From: Macropodus opercularis
Lineage: Eukaryota > Chordata > Actinopteri > Anabantiformes > Osphronemidae
Reading direction: 5' to 3'
NCBI GenBank assembly: GCA_030770545.1
Contig: CM061104.1
Span: 13,773,001 to 13,837,000, forward strand
DNA: 64,000 bases
This document shows positions 54,911-64,000 of the stretch, piece after piece. Position numbers and translations under genes: made by a program. How positions within the stretch are numbered: position 1 is the stretch's first letter; each line of letters starts with the position of its first letter. Under the pieces are notes generated by a model. The model made no database searches and was not told where the DNA came from. It saw only the letters and a list, made by a program, of their open reading frames with translations.

Positions 54911-55281
54911 GCACTGGTTTGCAAAATGAATCTGGAAACGAGCTAAAACAAAACACGCAAAGGCTTGGTGTTGACTTCTGAAGTTATACATGCATCACAC
55001 GTCTACTCCAAAATGTCTATTAATACTATATAACATGTGAATTTCAAATCGAATCTCTAACATTTAGAGATAGAACCTTTTATTGTTACGGTCTCAGTCA
55101 CTTAAGAATAATAATAGTTTGGGGTTTTTTCTAATGTATTTTGCACATAATGACTCGTTTAATAAATTTTCTGATCGTGGCCTCATCCATGCACGTCACG
55201 CTCACCCCTCTTGCAGCTGCCATTGACTCGCAGCCCTTCTCTGGCGTCTTGATTGAGTGCTGCTCAGCAGAGAGCACGGTC

Positions 55282-55318
55282 ACAAGGCCGGCGAGTGTGT
55301 GCGCTCGCCAGGTCTTGT
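55282..55318 (+). other. Inverted repeat / potential hairpin
   Basis: ACAAGGCCGGCGAG (55282-55295) pairs with CTCGCCAGGTCTTGT (55304-55318) across an 8-base loop, with one G-T wobble and one bulged A. The surrounding DNA is much less GC-rich. Function unknown. Confidence 0.6.
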
Positions 55319-57409
55319 CTTCAGCCTTGGCAAAGCTGAGGGATACTTAGCGTCAGCTTATGTGAATCTGACTGAATGAGACCTTATACTTGTATGAAGA
55401 GTGCGTGTGTATAAGTGTACAATGTCTGCGCCCTGGCCCTGCTACAACGAAGTGAATGAGTATGTTCTCAGCCTGCTGTTTCAACAAATACATCACTTAA
55501 AGTTGCCTTTATTATAACAAAATGAATTCAGAGCGTTTCCTGTATTCAGCAGGTTCCGTGTCTGTGATTTCTCTCTGTGTTGACACACCTGAGTTCATGC
55601 ATGTGAACGTATGCAGGTGTTAGTCATGTGTTGGACACTGATCCACCTGAGAATCCCTTAAGTGGCTTTTTTGGCAGCCTTGCATGGATTTTCTGATTCA
55701 CACACACATAGACTTACAGGCATGTGTTTGGTTTTTAATGAGCCAGTGTTGCATGATGGGTAAATATCACAGTGTATCAGCTATCAGTCTTTGGTATAGA
55801 TACTTTGGTTTTCTGCCTTTTCCTGTTTCTGATCTCTATCTGCTGGGTAGAAATCTTTTCTGACCATTCCGTAGAGAAGGCCCACACTTGACTCAGCTGA
55901 TCCCAGATCTGCCCACTGAACTTGAGCTTGGGGAGGTGTGGCTCTCCTCTATGATCTTCTTAAAGCATTAAAGTTTCCTCACCTGTCAGAGCCTCAAGTG
56001 CTCTGGGCAGCAGAGGACGGAGAGAAGTTCAGAAAAACTGCATGTGAGGCTGTGGTGTCAAAGCCAAATAGGCCATTAGAGTAGGTTGAAGAGCTCAAAA
56101 CTCACTCTGGGGAGATATTCAGACATGGTCAAACACGCTACTGACGTAGGAGAAGCCTTATTAAATGTTTATTGGTTTAACTGCTCTCATAGAAGCTGCT
56201 TTGTAGTAAAGCATTTAATATACAATGTGAGCCGATTATAACTCACGTCTGGTTAATTTGAAATGAATCCTTTCAAAAGAATAAATTCAGTAAATCAAGG
56301 TTTTAATGACATGTAGTGTGTACGACCTATTTATATATCACCTCTAAATAAATACTCTCTACAGTATAAAGACTGACCAGAAAAGAGCAGATCATCCGTT
56401 TGTCTGCACCTTTGTAGATTTTTTACATGTTTGAATTGTACCAGCATCTATTTGGTTGTTTTTGCTGACACTACAGCTTGTCCCTTAGCGTGATAAGCTT
56501 TTTCACCACCCGACGTCTGTTGTTTCATTTCCTCTTTTCCCATCTTGGCTCATCTCTTCATATCTGGATTTTCTGAGAACTAAACACTGGCTGTGGTTTG
56601 TGGAGAACCTGTACTAGTTAGTCGTAGCTTGAGAAAACACGAAGCTGCATTGCTTTCTGCTTTACTGCTCCGCTGCACCTAAATAAAGACACCAGTGTCA
56701 GGCCCGCGAACGTCCGCATGTGTCACTCAACATGACATCAGCCGCCGTCTCTAAATCTTCATCACAAACACGTGAGCCATCGGGTGCATTCCCTGCCACA
56801 GCTAACGAGATTCCCCTCATTAAGTCCTCATTAGGTGGTAATCTGTGTAGGAGAGCTGGGGGAGGTGAGAAGGGGAGCTGGTTCAGAGGATGGAAAGAGG
56901 GGAGCAGGAGAATGAGTAGCTGAAACAAAGCACGATAAATGGTATTTTTTTCTGGGAGCCCAGCCTCAGCATCCAGAGCGGAGTCTGCTGCTGTTTGGTT
57001 TTGATTTCTCTGGTTTGTTGTAAAGCTTTGGAGGATTGTCTCGCAGGACTGGAGGCCATCTGGCTGGAGCTTTATCAGGTTTCATCATCAGGCTGTGAGC
57101 CTCTGGCCCACTGTGATCACATGAGTAAGAAACCTGAAATCATTTCACCAACTTGTTTGATATGATCTGTCACTTTTTGTATTCCACATTTCTCTTCACT
57201 TCATGTGTGCGTAACCTCTGTAAGACGCGTGTGTGTTTACTTGGCCTGACTGTTGTCCTTGTCCTTGGCAGGGCTTAACCTGAGTTACTGCTGCATGTGA
57301 GAGCGTGCGTGTCCTGTCAGAACAAGACAGTATGAACGAAGGAGAAAACCATCATTTATTCGCTCATCATCTGTCAAAGAAGTAGGGGCCTTGATAGCTC
57401 TGATCCATT

Positions 57410-58559
57410 ATGGAGTCTGTCGTGAGATTAAAAAAGTCGCTGAGGGTGCCCATCAGGAAGCTGACCAGCTGTGTGTCAGGGACGGAGGAGAGGAAATTAT
57501 GTGCCAAACGCAGGAACAGGAGGAGAAGAGGAGGGTGTAACAGGTTGAGGAGGACTGCTTCTCTCCGGACTCCACAACCCAAAGACCCGTCAGCCGTCCG
57601 CTCCTATCAGGCAGACCTGGACAAAGAGAGGCGAGTGTGCATAACACAAGAAATACTCAGGTCTTCAGTGCAGGACGTCTTGTATTTAAAGTAAAAAGCA
57701 AATACGCATCATTTAATCATAAAGGATTTAAAGTAAGTTGTAGACAAGTGAAAGATGTAAATGTAAATAACATACAAGTCAGTTTGAAGTAAAAAAAGTA
57801 AAGAGTAGAATATTTTCACAAAATCTAACAGTACATCTTATACAATACAAACAGCAGCGGACAATAGTGCCATTGTTAAATCGGGACTACTGGTTGCTGC
57901 CTCTGCTTTTATTATTGTTGGCAGATAAAATAGATTCGTTCACATCAGAGCATTGTCTCAGGTGTGTTTGTGTTTGTCTGCTCTGTTTACAGGAAGCTGC
58001 GGGAAGCGATGAACGCACAGAAGAACGCAGAGAGAGCAGCTATGAGAGCTCACTTCAGGAGGAAATACCAGCTGTCAGAGGTCTGTGCAGCTGAAGCTTC
58101 GCAATAAACCGAGCACAACAACAAATCTGGATAAAGTTGTCAGCTAGCAGGACAGTTTTTAGCAAATTAAAAGAAAAGCTCGACTGAGAAGAGTGTAGAG
58201 ATCTACAAACTCCCATAACTCTATTAAGCTGAACATGCAGTTATGTACAAAATTCATACAAAACTATAATTGCAAAACATTTCATTAGAACATCACCACA
58301 TGTATTTCACTGTATTTAAATTCATGCTTCTCAGAACCCCAAGGACTCAAACCACCTGAGGTCTGTCGGAGGGAAAGTGTCGCTCCCCCACCAGCTGTCG
58401 AAGATGATTTATCCCGAAACCAAAAGCAAGGACGCCGGCTTCAACCTGCTGAGCGCCTTTCAGGGCCTCGGCTTCGGCACGACGGCGCTCACAGGGAAGA
58501 AGCCCAACAGAACGCTCACTGCTACACGCCCGAATGCGGACTCCTGTAACATCATGTGA
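57410..58559 (+). CDS. Complexin-3/4-like protein with C-terminal CAAX box
   Basis: Complexins clamp and promote SNARE-driven vesicle fusion; the 3/4 subfamily works at ribbon synapses and is prenylated. Exons: 57410-57630, 57993-58080, 58335-58559; 177 residues, near the 158-160 of CPLX3/4. The central helix is clear: DKERKLREAMNAQKNAERAAMRAHFRRKYQLSEN (about residues 71-104 by phase), matching the CPLX3 pattern AERATLRSHFRDKYRLPKN. The protein ends in CNIM, a farnesylation-type CAAX box like CHIM of CPLX3. The N-terminus differs: a cluster KRRNRRRRGG (about 33-42) and RLRR replace the usual acidic/glycine segment. The first donor is AG then GCGAGT, a GC-AG intron; this is the only splice that keeps frame and rebuilds the helix. 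The start follows an in-frame stop. CPLX3 versus CPLX4 is not decided, so no symbol is given. Confidence 0.78.
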
Positions 58560-59565
58560 TCACAGGGAGGATTAGTGCACCACCTTTAAATGGAGCCCAA
58601 AGCTGCTCTGACACAAACTGTGCTTTCATTCTGATGCTCTTTAGTACATTGGTCTATTATTTAGCAAATGTAATGCAAAGCTCTCCAACAATTTAGTGTC
58701 CTACACTAAACAATACATATATACAATTTTAACGTTTGGATGGTGCTTATAAAGTATTTATCATGTATTTTATGATGATGCAACAATGATTGAATATGTA
58801 AAACCCTGAAATATAATAGAAAACATCTCTATGCTATTGATGTATAGGACGGGTTAAATTATGTCCAGCTGTGATTATGAGATTAATGTGTTTTTTACAC
58901 TGCCTTTGAGGGTTTTATCTTCTTTTATTTCTGTAGTTTTGTTGAACAGCTGTTATACTGTCATTTATGACATCATCAGATGTTCTGAGCTGAGTAGTAA
59001 ACTGGTCCTGGTGATGCTTCACTGAGACTCTGTAGGTGTTTACTGTAGCTAGTCTCTGCTCTCTGACGATATAGATCCAACCGAGTGATCTATTCACAAG
59101 TAAGGAACCTCAGGGCTTCACGTTCACGTTTAACATGCTTGTTTTGTATATTTACAAACAAATGTCACACAGTTTATTAGATATGTCTGGTTAAAATTAA
59201 ACTATTAGTTTGCATTGAGATCTTATTGCTGTTTAAGAATAGATTTTAAAGCAGAAACGTGTCAACTTTCTGACAAACCTGATCTAATCTTTGTGTTTTT
59301 GTTGAAAACAAATACTGTAATTTGTAATAAAGTTTTTTTTTGGCCAACTGGGTGCACTGTTCTGGTTTGTGCGTACTTCACATGATCTCAACATTTGGGT
59401 TGTGTTGTGTTTCTCTTGAACTCTGATCTTCACTTTCATAACTCATGTTGTGCTATCAGTTCATCAGAACAACAGAACACATTCAAGGATCTGCGGCTGG
59501 GGATGGAGGAGGAAATGATCCGTGCTGCGGAATGAGGAGGGGTCTCACTCTTCGGATGAGGAGCC
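58560..59565 (+). other. Complexin 3' UTR and cyp11c1 upstream region
   Basis: AATAAA at 59326-59331 is a likely complexin polyadenylation signal. Only about 235 bp separate it from the cyp11c1 start codon, so the promoter of the steroidogenic gene must be short or overlap the complexin 3' UTR. No clear TATA box or SF-1 site is claimed. Confidence 0.5.
59326..59331 (+). promoter_or_regulatory. Possible polyadenylation signal, complexin-like gene
   Basis: AATAAA followed by a T-rich stretch, about 770 bp after the complexin stop codon. Confidence 0.4.
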
Positions 59566-62500
59566 ATGAGGAGCATGTCCACCCAAGTGACCGTGTGTGT
59601 CAGAGCACAGGGAACCTGCGGGTCCAGAAATCTGCTTTGTGGTGTTACGCTGCGCAGAGCACTCTGCACGACAGCAGCAGACACCGTGGTAGATGAAAAC
59701 TTAAAGGGAAGGAAGGGGGTGAGGAAGACGGGTGTGGATGGACGGGTGCGCAGCTTCGAGGAGATCCCTCACACAGGGAGGAGCGGCTGGGTCAACCTGG
59801 TCAAGTTCTGGAGAGAGGATCGTTTCGGGCAGCTTCACAAGCACATGGAGCGGACCTTCAACACCCTCGGGCCCATCTACAGGTAGAGGACCCACAGGGA
59901 TGCTCTCCAGCATAGCTGTTGTAGTAGTATGGCACTGGTGCTAGAACAGACATGTCGATCATGTTCCTGTGTGTGTGTGTGAAGGGAGCATGTGGGCACC
60001 CAAAGCAGTGTGAACATCATTCTGCCGTCTGACGTCGGTGAAGTGTTTCGCTCAGAGGGCCTTCACCCCGAACGCTTGACCCTGCAGCCCTGGGCAACTC
60101 ATCGAGAGACGCGCCAGCACAGCAAAGGAGTCTTCCTCAAGTCAGTTTCCATGAATGCATTTCATATGTTGATATAGACCTTAAAGAAAGGCTCCATTAT
60201 TTAAAGGCTAAATTAAAACGATACTTGAACACTTGGTTTAAACTATCTGTGTGTTTAAGTGCATGGGATTGCAGTAGAGAAATCCAGAGTTTTAGTCACC
60301 AGCAGATGTTGAGCTAAAGTTTAAGGAGAAGTGAACTGGATTGACTTTGCTGTGTCGCTTCACATCTTCTCTCCACAGGAACGGCGAGGAGTGGCGAGCC
60401 GACCGTCTCCTGCTCAACAAGGAGGTGATGATGAGTGCAGCTGTAAAGCGTTTCCTGCCTCTGCTTGATGAGGTGGCGATGGATTTCTGTCAAATGATGC
60501 GGGCGAGAGTGGAGAGGGAAGGAGGAGGCGAGGAGGGGGAGCGCAGCCTGACCATCGATCCCAGTCCCGATCTCTTCCGCTTCGCACTGGAAGGTCAAGG
60601 ATCACCATTGATTTGGATCTGACATTGCTGGTCACAGTGACCTTTGAGCTGTGTTTTTTTTAGGAATGTCCGCGTGTGACTCTGCACCTCTGATTCTTTA
60701 ATTCAGCGAGCAGTGTTTAAATGCAAGCACCCACTGTCATGTCTCCTCTTCCTCCAGCTATGACTGACCTTGAGATCCACGAGGAGGAGAAGGCATGAAT
60801 TAATGTCACCTCTCTCATTTGTCAAGCTTTCATTCAGCCTAACTATCGGCTTTATGGGCCGAGTGACAAAATGCTGACGTAGGCTGTGAGAGCTTCTCAC
60901 GTCAGAGGCATTATACAATCTGCAGCAACATCACATTTTATGTCTTCTTTCCCCTTTCTTAAAAACACCCCACCACAAATGCAGTGAGACGAAACCTCAT
61001 TGTCAATCCCGAGACATCTTCCTCTTCATCACATACTACAAACACACGACAAGGTCAAAGAGGACACGCACCTTTAAAAATAGAAGACGATCCAAGCTCT
61101 CCTGCTCCTTTCATGCTGCCTAAGTGTGAAAGCTCGTGTGACTCAGTGTGCTGGTATCTATGTAGCCGCGTGTACGTGAGCGTGAAGGGGGAGCGTTGAG
61201 TCACGTTGGCCCGGTGTTAATGGGCGGCAGCACGTGAAGCTTGGTGCTGTGCTGGGGTAAGAACAGACTCCAGTTACTGCTGAATGCGTGTCTGGCGGAT
61301 GTCTCACTTCCTCTGAGACCCTGAATGCTGTCAGAAAACTAAATTGATTCTGTGCTGCTGTTGAAATGTCCTTTACTACAAAACCTGCTGGTTTTTGGCA
61401 TCCTCAGAAGATTCATAAGTAATTGTTGAGGATAAATAAATTCATATTCTGATTAATTTAATGATTAGTGGTTTGAATTTGTTTGCCTTCTCCTCGGTAG
61501 CCAGCTGTCATGTCATCTACGGGGAGCGCATCGGCCTCTTCTCCTCATCTCCCTCGCTGGAGTCTCAGAAGTTCATCTGGGCTGTGGAGCGGATGCTGGC
61601 AACCACCCCCCCACTCCTCTACTTGCCCCATCGCCTGCTGCTTCGCATCGGCGCTCCCCTGTGGACCCAGCATGCCACTGCATGGGACCACATCTTCAGC
61701 CACGGTAGGAAGAGCTACAGGCATTGATCGAACTCCTCATGCAGCAGTAATGGTTCCTTGGGTTTTGCTCAGGTCGATCTAACTCTCTGATCAATATGTT
61801 TCTCCTTCATTACTCCCGTCTAACCTGACTCTGTCATCCTGTCTTGTGTATGTTCAAGCTGAGGCGAGGATCCAGAGGGGGTACCAGCGCCTGTCATCCT
61901 CCCAGGGTCGAGGGTCTGAAGCTGGGGCCCCTGGAAGCCAGTACAATGGGGTTCTGGGCCAACTCATGGCGAAGGGGCAGCTATCTTTGGATCTCATCAA
62001 AGCTAACATCACTGAGCTGATGGCTGGAGGCGTCGACACAGTGCGTATCTATCTATGTGTGTGTATTTGTCTTCTTAGGCCTGTGTCTGTATACCTCAGA
62101 CTTTTCTGTCACCTCTGATTGCGTCCCCTCTGCAGACGGCAGTGCCCCTGCAGTTTGCTCTGTTCGAGCTGGGTCGCAACCCAGAGGTGCAGGAGAGGGT
62201 GAGGCAGCAGGTGAGGGAGTCATGGGCGCAGGCCGGCGGGGACCCTCAGAAAGCCCTGCAGGGGGCGCCACTACTGAAAGGCACCATCAAGGAGATTCTC
62301 AGGTACATAAAATGACAGGTCAGTCTGTTCAGTAACTTCAGTGGCAAAGTAGGGTAAAAAGAGTGAAATACGTTAAAAGCACGAACGTAGACCTGACAAA
62401 TTACAGCTCTGCAGCATCAGCCCAGGAACAACTAATGCTCCCATCAGTGGCCCACAGAACTGATATGCTCTGAGCCTGGGAGCAGCTGTCTCAGTCTGTT

Positions 62501-63347
62501 CTCATCACATTTCCATCAGCATTGTTCACAGGCTTGAACGTGTTCAATCCAGAGTTTGTGGCAAATTGAAGGTAATATGAAAACATAAATGTGTGTGGTT
62601 GTGTCAGGTTGTATCCGGTGGGAATCACAGTGCAACGACGTACAATCAAAGACATCATCCTACAGAATTACCATGTTCCTGCAGGGGTAGGTGTCTTTCT
62701 TTATCCTCGGTTCTTACACAGGATCAAATGTCAAATCAGTTCAGAGCTACGTCCGACTTACCATCAACTCTCCTCTCAGACTTTGGTCCAGGTCTGTCTA
62801 TACCCCATGGGAAGAAGTACAGCGGTGTTTAAGCATCCACAACGCTTTGAGCCTGAGCGGTGGGGCAGCAGCAGAGCCAATGGACAAACAGCAGACGGGT
62901 CAGGGTTTCGCTCCCTGGCGTTTGGGTTTGGGGCGAGGCAGTGTGTTGGGAGGAGGATCGCTGAGAACGAGATGCAGCTCTTGCTCATGCATGTGAGTGA
63001 GGTCAGAGATGGGAAAAGTGATGAAACAGGAGAAGGGTCAGAGAGAAAGAAAGGAGGTGGAAAAAGCTGTTAAAGATGTATTCAGTCATTAAATGGAAAC
63101 ATAGAAATCCTAGTGGTGGCCGTAGCTGCACATGCCACTGCAAGCAAATGGTCTCAATTGCCCCCGAGCTACCAAATACAACAGGAGTAATTTCCTTGTA
63201 TTTCCCTCCCTGCCTGTGCTCTTCCTCTCCCTCTAGATCCTGCTGAGCTTTCATCTCAGTGTGCCGTGCACAGATGACATCAAAACCACATATACCCTCA
63301 TCCTGCAGCCCGAGACTCCGCCAAGAATCACGTTCAGCAAGCTGTGA
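59566..63347 (+). CDS. cyp11c1: Steroid 11-beta-hydroxylase, mitochondrial cytochrome P450 (CYP11C1/CYP11B)
   Basis: Inner mitochondrial membrane P450 that 11-beta-hydroxylates steroids, needed in fish for cortisol and 11-ketotestosterone; electrons come from adrenodoxin. Nine exons, the number typical of CYP11 genes: 59566-59882, 59985-60140, 60379-60593, 61501-61704, 61859-62040, 62136-62302, 62608-62686, 62780-62992, 63237-63347. Total 547 residues. The first 50 or so are Arg/Ser/Thr-rich with few acids, fitting a mitochondrial presequence. FEEIPHTGRSGWVNL opens the P450 fold. The I-helix has AGGVDTT (about 354-360), the K-helix EILRLYP (ExxR), and the heme loop FGFGARQCVG with the ligand cysteine (about residue 495). 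SCHVIYGERIGL and VPLQFALFELGRNPEVQ are CYP11-like. A second ATG nine bases downstream is an alternative start. CYP11A1 is less likely given the heme-loop and I-helix sequence. Confidence 0.9.
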
Positions 63348-64000
63348 CAGGCCCAGAGAGAAGAGAGTCGTGCTGTCAGCCTCTGTCGTTTAATCACGGT
63401 TTCTTTGTTGTGGCTGAGTTGTGGCCCAGGTGCCGTTAGCAGTAACGCTAACGTCCACCAGGTGACGCTGAAACCCTCACTGGTCAGACTCATCTGTTCA
63501 TTCATATCATATCATGTGGCTTGTTCGTCCTGACTAGTGAGTGTTCTGCTCCACAGATCCAACAGGTTGGTCACTACCTTACTAAACTTTACAGCCTAGC
63601 TTCATGTCTGTGTACTGCCAGCAGCGTACCAGTACTTCTACCTTAATACTTTATGAGTTTTTATGATATTGCTCATTTTGCTTATTATTTACTTCATGTT
63701 CCCACATTTTGATCACTCTGCCTTTCCCTTCTTTCAGACGAGTTTCAGTCCAATAAAGAGACATTTAGACTTTATTTCACCCTGTAAACAGACAGATGAC
63801 TCAGTTTAGGATAAATGATCGATGTAAGAAGCAAAACAGAGAACGTTTGAATAATAATGCTGCAATACAACTTGTGGATTTCACTGTTTTCTTGCTTAAA
63901 CTGTGACCATTGTACGTTGAATACCACATAACTGCACTTTGGTCACCATGCGTAAAACTGACCTTTGCTCCAGCCTGGTGCAGTGATTCTGTGCAGTGCT
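63348..64000 (+). other. cyp11c1 3' UTR and downstream DNA
   Basis: AATAAA at 63752-63757 after a pyrimidine-rich stretch is the likely polyadenylation signal, giving a 3' UTR of about 430 bp. Nothing coding is supported between there and the window end. Confidence 0.6.
63752..63757 (+). promoter_or_regulatory. cyp11c1: Probable polyadenylation signal, cyp11c1
   Basis: AATAAA about 405 bp after the cyp11c1 stop codon, the only clear signal before the window end. Confidence 0.55.

Larger units (their letters stand above)
54524..57409 (+). other. clk2 3' UTR and clk2-complexin intergenic region
   Basis: No supported coding sequence. It contains a GC-rich imperfect inverted repeat at 55282-55318. 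The right end (about 57230-57409) is the likely 5' UTR or promoter of the complexin gene; an in-frame TGA lies 7 bp before its ATG. Confidence 0.55.

Noticed and set aside
55141..55350. 69-codon frame starting with a signal-peptide-like hydrophobic stretch
   Set aside because: No known family, no splice partner, no conservation evidence; it merely overlaps the inverted repeat region.

Overview
The window is vertebrate nuclear DNA, almost certainly from a teleost fish and probably a percomorph. Genes are split by GT-AG introns of about 70 bp to several kb, microsatellites are abundant, a degraded Tc1-type transposon is present, and the proteins read as fish versions of known vertebrate families. 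The fish 11-beta-hydroxylase gene cyp11c1 sits at the right end. Nine protein-coding genes can be read, all on the + strand. Splice sites were placed by eye, but each model keeps phase across all its exons and ends on a stop.

Layout. 1-6735: 3' part of celf3 (neural CELF RNA-binding protein), whose RRM1 exons lie left of the window. 6736-10850: celf3 3' UTR and intergenic DNA. 10850-21654: cers2 (ceramide synthase), with a non-coding CpG-rich first exon and a first intron carrying 1.5 kb of ACT/ATT/ACC trinucleotide repeat. 24287-32755: arnt (HIF-1 beta), with a Tc1 remnant in one intron. 35419-35604: a 61-codon single-pass membrane protein of the cortexin-domain (CTXND) type. 37344-45248: setdb1 (H3K9 methyltransferase with a bifurcated SET domain). 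45813-50428: rec8 (meiotic alpha-kleisin), with a 134-bp TA microsatellite in one intron. 51424-54523: a CLK2-type LAMMER kinase for which no RS-rich N-terminus can be found. 57410-58559: a complexin-3/4-like gene with a CAAX box. 59566-63347: cyp11c1 (mitochondrial steroid 11-beta-hydroxylase), nine coding exons.

The celf3-cers2-arnt-ctxnd2-setdb1 block matches, from memory, the gene content of human 1q21.3, with CLK2 from nearby 1q22. rec8, the complexin and cyp11c1 are joined to it in this fish. The genes do not form one pathway. They cover RNA processing (celf3, clk2), lipid synthesis (cers2), hypoxia/xenobiotic transcription (arnt), heterochromatin (setdb1), meiosis (rec8), synaptic exocytosis (complexin) and steroidogenesis (cyp11c1).

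I found no evidence of a wholly new biological system. The items most worth a second look are the RS-less CLK kinase, the arginine-rich prenylated complexin with a GC-AG intron, the tiny CTXND gene, the higher-order trinucleotide array in cers2 intron 1, a possible 3' UTR intron in celf3, a TAGC-rich motif near three start regions, and a 14-bp-stem hairpin between clk2 and the complexin.
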